Assembly (NCBI GenBank): GCA_963662155.1
Contig: OY759265.1
Coordinates: 39,686,405 to 39,750,404 of the forward strand
DNA: 64,000 nt
DNA from: Lamellibrachia columna
Taxonomy: Eukaryota > Annelida > Polychaeta > Sabellida > Siboglinidae
Direction of reading: 5' to 3'
Below, piece by piece: positions 57,846 to 64,000 of the stretch. Positions within the stretch are counted from its first letter, which is position 1; each line of letters begins with the position of its first letter. The notes beneath the pieces are model-generated. The model was not told the origin of the DNA. It made no database searches and was given only the letters and a program-made list of their open reading frames with translations. A program made the position numbers and the translations under genes.

Positions 57846-58009
57846 GTAGCACGAAACATTTGCAGCAGCCATTATACAGTGGTGAAAGCCTAGTATTTTC
57901 ATCGGGGGTCGATAACTTTTTTAACTGCAACATTTTAACATTTTGCTACGTTCTGATTGTGTGGGCGTTTCGTGTTTATCAACTTTAGATTGCACATAAT
58001 AGCTTTAAA

Positions 58010-58205
58010 ATAGGAAGCGCTGCAATTACTGCGCGAAGATTATTCGTTCATATTTATCCACCATAGTCTGTAGCCAGGTACCCATGCATACTGCGTGAAC
58101 TGATGTGGAGTGGAGTGCGTGAAATTGCCAAAGCTTCGAAACGGCAGCAAGATTATTCGAACCTCCGTCCTCTCTATTGAGTCCGACGTTCCAGTCACTG
58201 CGTAA
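58010..58205 (-). mobile_element. tRNA-derived SINE, degraded copy
   Basis: Same family as 51,380-51,688: GCCAAAGCTTCGAAACGGCA, GTCTGTAGCCAGGTACCCAT and TACTGCGCGAAGATTATTCG in the same order. Box B is mutated (GGAGGTTCGAATAA on the minus strand). Confidence 0.72.
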
Positions 58206-59524
58206 ACCCTACTGTGTAATCCCTACTGCGTAATCCCTACTGCGTGTCACGTATTGCACATATTATATGTGGTACAATAGGAAAACAGTTACTCAACAAA
58301 CGTTCACGGGGCTCGAGTAAGACGTCGAGTATCAACACTTGTCGACGGACCTATTCATGTCAAATTGCACATTTAGACGCACGCAGCACTTGGTTCGACA
58401 GGTTATTGTTGACAGTTTATCAGGATGGACACAAGAGACGACACTGGGACTGCACACGGGGTCCACTTAGATGGTCGACGATGGTGTGACGCTCTCAAGT
58501 GACCCGCTAGTGTCCAGTCGGAGCTGTGTTTGTTAGCATCAAACAATACATCTCACTCGGCTGTAAAGTGCTATCAACAGCGTCGACCAGTTCACCCAAG
58601 TCACGCCAAGGTTACAATCCCGGGAGCATGTTTACAAGACACGTGTTGCTTGCTTTGAGGTTGTGGTAGTATTGTTGACCTTTATAAACCCCTATTTTTT
58701 TGTTCGTCTCGTGTCAAACTAATTTAATAAAAAAATTAATCTATCTTATACCCACTACGATATGCCATACAAAATACATTATTTTGATGATTTAATCAAA
58801 AGTACGTCTTTTTTTATTAAAACGACTGTGCATATTACTTAAGCTATTCACAAACGACAACTCTGAACTTCAAAGAACCTGATTCGCAGTGGGCCAACAA
58901 TTAACAGTCAGTCAACTATAGTTGGTCCATTGTTTTTGTCTCTTCTATTCTGCCAAACTAACCGCCTTAGTATCATTTCACTGACACACGTTAAAACATT
59001 ATCGAAACAAAATACTACAACCACGATCACTACTATGAAATAATTTGAAATGTGAATGAGGGCTATACTTAGAGAACTGGCATACGTATCGCATGGTTAC
59101 ATATATGGAATTATGTCATCACAACTAATTTTGGAGAATCCTGGATATTCGAATGTCAACTTATAAATACAATTCTGGCGTAAGTCCTTCAGTAGAACTA
59201 TTTTACTGGGTTTCTAACTAAGCAATGTTTCAGTCAGAACACATTGCATACATTATGGGTTGATGGTTTTAATTTAGGATATTTTTGCAACGTGAATAGC
59301 TTTACGATAACACGTGTGTGCAAAATCGTGTGTGTACACTTCGACCCCTGAGCCGCGTTACAAATCTGTTTCACTATGTCACCATGCGGGTATGACGGCT
59401 TATTTCCTTGTGATATAGGTTAACAGTCTCGGCGTAGGCAGAAGTGTGATGTAAGCACATAGGCGATTGAAGGGGGCGTGTAGTGTTGAGGTGAAACGCA
59501 ACATTTCGCCATATACTGCTCGTT
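58206..59524. other. Intergenic DNA, no gene recognised
   Basis: Short unassigned frame at 58,244-58,489 and AT-rich DNA. The 5' UTR of the CR1-like element may begin in its right part. Confidence 0.45.
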
Positions 59525-61072
59525 GTGGCAATGGTGGGAATGGAACAGGGGGGTTGTGCCAGTAGTTCCGGTGGGGGAACAGTAGATGATAAAGTGGGGA
59601 AAGACAAAAGAGATGCTAGGGAGAGCTCACCGCAGCCTGGGAGGAAGCTGAGAGGAGGGAAGGTGACAGGTCGTAGGGAGACAGGACGTAAGGAGACGGG
59701 AAGGAAAGGAACGGGAGGGAAGACAACCGGAGTGAAGGAGAGGGGAGTAGGGGAGACAGGAGGGAAGGAGAAGGGAGTGGGGGAGACGGGAGGGAAAACA
59801 ACCGGAGTGAAGGAGAGGGGAGTGGGAGAGACAAGAGCAAAGGAGTGGGAAGTGGGGGAGACAGGAGCGAAGGAGACAAGATTTAACAAGATTTAACAAG
59901 ATTTGCCATCCAAGCCAAAGGCCCAGATGGCAAGTGGACAAGGAAGCCATTGGCTTATCGAGAGTCCAACAATGTTCATCTACTTATAGCCCGCCCTCCT
60001 GAGATATGTGTCAACCTTGTTTTTAAACATATTCACGCTGCTAGCAGTTACACAATCTGTAGACAATTTGTTCCATTCATTTATTGTCCTCTGTGAGAAC
60101 GAGTGCTTCCTGATGTCCAATCTACATTGATCCTTTACTAATTTTACCTCATGTCCTCTAGTTCTGCTATCCTTCTTGAGTGAGAAAAACATATTTCTAT
60201 CAATATTTTCATACCCATTCAATATCTTAAAAACTTCAATCTGATCTCCTCTTAACCTCCTTGTCTCTAGAGTTGTTAAACCACATTCTTTCAGGCGTTC
60301 TTCATAACTAAGGTCTCTCAGTTCTGGAATCATTTTAGTTGCTCTCCTTTGTATGCGTTCAAGCGTATCTATATCCTTCTTACGATATGGTCTCCATGCT
60401 TGTATACAGTATTCTAAATGAGGTCTAACTATTGAGACAGGAGGGAAGGGGTCAGGACAGAATGTGATGGAGGGGATCGAACGGAAGAGTTATTCTGCAG
60501 CAGTGATAGAGGGGGTGAGGAAGAGAGCGAGGGTGTTTGTGGGGGATTCGATAGTTAGGAAGACCGACAGAGTCTTAAACAAGGGAGATGATGTGGTGGT
60601 CTGCTTGCCTGGAGCCAAAATAGAGGCGATAACTGAGAGGGTAAAAAACATCGTAGGCTCGGGTAAGGGTGGATCTGTTTTAGTACACGTAGGGACAAAT
60701 AACATAGAGAGGGAGGGTACAACTGCCATAGTTAGGAAATATAGGCATTTGGTCAGAACACTAAAACAGACGCGGGTTGAGCAGGTAATACTGTCAGGGA
60801 TTTTACCTGTAATGGGCAGAAGGGGTCACAAATATCGAAATTGTCGGGGGATGGCAATTAACATGTTAGTCCAGAAGCTATGTAAGGAAGAGGAAGTTGG
60901 ATTTGTGGATTTATGGGGAAGTTTTGTTGGGAGGGCTGATATGTACATGAAGGATGGGCTTCATTTAAGTGGAAAGGGGGCGGCAGTATTCGCGGACAAA
61001 CTTTCAGCAGCAGTAGATAGTGATTTGGGTACAATGACAAATATTTTTGGAAGTAAACATTCTTTAAACTAG
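59525..61072 (+). pseudogene. CR1-like ORF1 with SGNH/GDSL esterase domain, split by nested LINE
   Basis: N-terminal part 59525-59886 is Gly/Lys/Glu-rich with a repeated G-x-x-E-T-G-G-K pattern. After the nested insertion, the frame continues from GAGACA at 60434 (ETGGKGSGQN) to TAG at 61072. The C-terminal part has the SGNH blocks: FVGDSIVRKTD (GDS block), VHVGTNNIE (GxN block) and MKDGLHLSGKGAAVFADKL (DxxH block), so the catalytic Ser, Asn, Asp and His are present. Esterase-type ORF1 proteins are known in CR1-like LINEs and are thought to act on lipids or membranes during retrotransposition. Without the insertion the frame would be continuous. Confidence 0.85.
59887..60437 (-). mobile_element. 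Nested antisense CR1-like LINE, 5'-truncated
   Basis: The minus-strand frame 59980-60333 reads MIPELRDLSYEERLKECGLT to VDTYLRRAGYK, differing from the same stretch of the host element by only a few residues. It is truncated at AATAGTTAGACCTCAT and ends in tandem TTGTTAAATC. GAGACA flanks it on both sides (59,873-59,878 and 60,434-60,439), a 6-bp target duplication. Confidence 0.92.
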
Positions 61073-61094
61073 AAGTGCAGGGGTTTACCTAGAG

Positions 61095-63942
61095 GTGTCT
61101 CAAGCAGAACAAGAGGCCACTAGCACAGATAAACCAATATCAAATCATCCGAAAAACATATCTGAAAAAGGTTATAGATGCGTATGTTTAAATGCAAGGA
61201 GCATAGTAAATAAGAAAAACGAATTAAACATTATGGTAGAAGATATTGACCCTCACATAATTGGTATAACTGAATCATGGGCCAACATAGATATAACATA
61301 TGCTGAATTAGGACTGACAGGATATGTAATGTTTAGGAAAGATCGAATAGGAAGAAGGGGCGGGGGAGTTATTTTATATGTTAAAGAATCTATTCAGGCT
61401 TATGAAATAAAACTAGAAAGGGAAGCAGATTGCGATGAAGCTGTTTGGTGCAAAATTGTTTCAGGAAATTCAAAATTAACTATTGGATTAGTTTACCGAA
61501 GTCCAAACATAAACGAAGAGGACAACACAAAAATAAAAAACGCTATAAAGGAAGTTAGTAAAGGAGAATGTATCATAATGGGAGATTTTAACCATGGACA
61601 CATACAATGGAATTCTCTAGAGAGCACAGGGATTGAGGACCAACAATTTCTATTTTTAATCCAGGATAGCTTTCTTACTCAGCACGTACTGGAACCAACC
61701 AGGGGAGAAAATGTATTAGATATAGTTTTGTCATCACAACAAGAATTAGTGGACAATGTAAAAATATTTAAACCATTGGGTAATAGTGACCATAATCAAA
61801 TACATTTTGACATCAATGTAAAATCAGAAAGTAAAAATAAGAAAACGTACAAGAGAAACTTCCACAAAGGTAACTACAAAGATATGAGAAAATACTTAGC
61901 AAAGCTAGATTGGAATAACATGCTGATGAATAAGACCGCAATTGAATGTTGGAATATTCTAAAATATGAAATTGAGAGTATCATCGATAAATTTGTTCCC
62001 TTCCAAAAACAAGGAAAACGGTGTAGAAAGAAACACTTGTCAAAAGAGGCTATTAGAAAAATAATGCTAAAACAAACTATGTGGAGGGTTTATAGGCGTA
62101 CCAGAAAGGACGAAGACTATGCAAAATACAAAGAGGCACTTAATGCAGCTACAACCGAAATCAGACAATCTAAAAGAAGCTATGAGAAAAAAAAATAGCA
62201 TGTAACATAAACAATTACAGCAAGAGTTTTTATGCATATGTCAGGAGTAAACAAAACGTACAAGACAAGGTTGGACCTCTAGAAGACAGTGCTGGAAATA
62301 TAATATCACAGGGGTTTTTAATGGCGGAAGACCTAAATGGTTACTTCAGTTCAGTGTTTACCAAAGAAGATATTAGTTCATTACCAGTTGCTGATGCTAA
62401 ATTTTAGGGGGCTAAATCTGACTATTTAGGTCCGTTAGTTGTAATTCCAGAATTGGTAGCTAAGAAAATAAAGGCAATGAAGGATAACAAATCACCGGGA
62501 GTGGATGGGATTCCTCCAAAATTACTAATGGAAACAGTAGAACAAATCAGTATACCACTTCCAAGAGTATTCAACTTGTCATTAAAAGAGTTCCGTTTGA
62601 ATGGAAAGAAGCAAACATCATACCATTATTTAAAAAGGGTTCGAGAAATAAGTCAGAGAATTACAGACCAGTGAGTTTAACGTCAGTGATTTGTAAATTA
62701 TTAGAAAGGTTAATTAAAGACCATATGGTGGACTTCCTCGTTAAGCATAAATTATTAAATTCATCTCAACATGGATTCCTTAAAGCGAGGTCATGCTTAA
62801 CAAATATGTTATGTTTTTTGGAAGAAATCACTAAGTGGATAGACGTGGGATCGCCAGTAGATATTATCTACTTAGATTTTCAGAAAGCTTTTGACAAAGT
62901 GCCACATCAAAGATTACTACTTAAATTAAAAGCCCATGGTATCGGGGATAGCATAACTGACTGGATAGAACAATGGCTGACTGACAGAAGACAACGAGTT
63001 GTAGTAGATGAAGAAGTTTCAAATTGGAAATCGGTTTTGAGTGGGGTATCTCAAGGATCAGTATTAGGACCTATATTATTCTTAATTTATATAAATGACT
63101 TGGACGACAGTATAACAAGTAACGTACTGAAATTTGCGGATGACACAAAACTGTTTAGAAAGGTTAATACTGATGGTGATAAACAACATTTACAAAACGA
63201 TCTAGACAGATTAGTGAAATGGTCTGAGAAATGGCAGATGTTGTTCAATTTTGGGAAATTTAAATGCCTACATACAGGACATAGGAACTTGAATGTAAAC
63301 TATAAAATGGGAGATACTGTTCTGGGTACTACTGTAAAAGAAAAGGACTTAGGAGTTACAATAAGCGCTGATATGAAAGTTTCAGAGCAGTGTGGTATTG
63401 CAGCTTCAATGAGTAATCAAATTCTTGGATTGATTAGAAGAAACATAACATACAAGGGAAAAAAGTTAATTATACCTCTTTATAAAGCAATAGTTAGACC
63501 TCATTTAGAATACTGTATACAAGCATGGATACCATATCGTAAGAAGGATATAGATACGCTTGAACGCATACAAAGGAGAGCAACTAAGATGATTCCAGAA
63601 CTGAGATACCTTAGTTATGAAGAACGCCTGAAAGAATGTGGTTTAACAACTCTAGAGACAAGGATGTTAAGAGGAGATCAGATTGAAGTTTTTAAGATAT
63701 TGAATGGGTATGCAAATATTGATAGAAATATGTTTTTCTCACTCAAGAAGGATAGCAGAACTAGAGGACATGAGGTAAAATTAGTAAAGGATCAATGCAG
63801 ATTGGACATCAGGAAGCACTCGTTCTCACAGAGGACAATAAATGAATGGAACAAATTGTCTACAGATTGTGTAACTGCTAGCAGCGTGAATATGTTTAAA
63901 AACAAGGTTGACACATATCTCAGGAGGGCGGGTTATAAGTAG
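61095..63942 (+). pseudogene. CR1-like ORF2: endonuclease and reverse transcriptase, recently broken
   Basis: 61095-62198 holds the APE-type endonuclease: CLNARSIVNKKNEL, GITESWA, GLVYRSPN, IMGDFNHGHIQW and NSDHNQIHFDI (Asn, Glu, Asp and His sites present). A frameshift follows at the A-run 62,188-62,196, then TAG at 62,406, then a small deletion near 62,592. The RT part to 63942 is open: NYRPVSLTSVICKL, DIIYLDFQKAFDKVPH, GVSQGSVLGPILFLIYINDL and KFADDTKLF (FADD box). The C-terminal end is VDTYLRRAGYK. Few lesions and a complete core indicate recent inactivation. Confidence 0.9.
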
Positions 63943-64000
63943 ATGAACATTGTTGGACTCTCGATAAGCCAATGGCTTCCTTGTCCACTTGCCATCTGGG

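Larger units (their letters stand above)
59525..64000 (+). mobile_element. Nearly complete CR1-like LINE, 3' end just outside the window
   Basis: Carries ORF1 with an SGNH-esterase domain, ORF2 with endonuclease and reverse transcriptase, and the family 3' UTR. Comparison with the antisense copy at 59,887-60,437 shows that only about 40-50 bp of 3' UTR and tail are missing past 64,000. It is interrupted by that nested copy and by a few frame lesions in ORF2, so it is inactive but young. Confidence 0.92.

Noticed and set aside
57319..57902. Several Arg/Ser/Gly-rich frames
   Set aside because: Open on both strands because of a GC-rich minisatellite; no domain or splice support.
59374..59950. 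Ser/Pro/Leu-rich minus-strand frames
   Set aside because: Antisense shadows of the Gly/Lys-rich repeat region of the CR1-like ORF1.

Overview
This is nuclear DNA of an animal. Genes are split by GT-AG introns, microsatellites of up to about 360 bp are common, and several classes of transposon are present. A tyrosine phosphatase receptor with an F5/8-type (fucolectin-like) ectodomain, CR1-like LINEs and tRNA-derived SINEs point to a marine or freshwater invertebrate, most likely a lophotrochozoan such as a bivalve. The species is an inference and cannot be fixed from the window.

Left part (1.7-18.4 kb, plus strand): one large gene that looks intact, in 25 recognisable exons whose reading phases all join. 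It encodes the last 1139 residues of a receptor-type protein tyrosine phosphatase (RPTP): F5/8-type lectin domain, EGF-like modules, fibronectin-III region, Thr-rich stalk, one membrane span, a catalytic PTP domain (D1) and a second PTP domain (D2) with an altered WPD loop. The signal-peptide exon was not found. At 21.0-21.4 kb lie the last two exons of a minus-strand gene for a tyrosine-containing cytoplasmic tail.

Middle part (22.9-37 kb): mostly mobile DNA. A decayed non-LTR retrotransposon (22.9-26.6 kb) is followed by a 3.5 kb hAT DNA transposon (27,216-30,737) with terminal inverted repeats, a perfect 8-bp target duplication and a broken transposase. A quiet stretch follows with degenerate minisatellites, a 48-bp perfect palindrome and a FLYWCH-like fragment next to a minisatellite of about 166-bp period.

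Right part (38-64 kb): two host-type genes in decay. A plus-strand EGF/SEA/transmembrane gene (38.3-47.6 kb) keeps many splice junctions but has in-frame stops, frameshifts and a lost splice donor. A minus-strand SLC17-type (vesicular/anion transporter) gene (50.7-57.2 kb) has frameshifts and two missing exon blocks. They are interspersed with five copies of one CR1-like LINE family, three copies of one tRNA-derived SINE, and a 580-bp MITE made of GGGCC repeats sitting in a (TG)n tract. A nearly complete CR1-like element with an SGNH-esterase ORF1 fills 59.5 kb to the window end. Its ORF1 is split by an antisense copy of the same family with a 6-bp target duplication. No operon-like system, CRISPR array or new defence system was seen.
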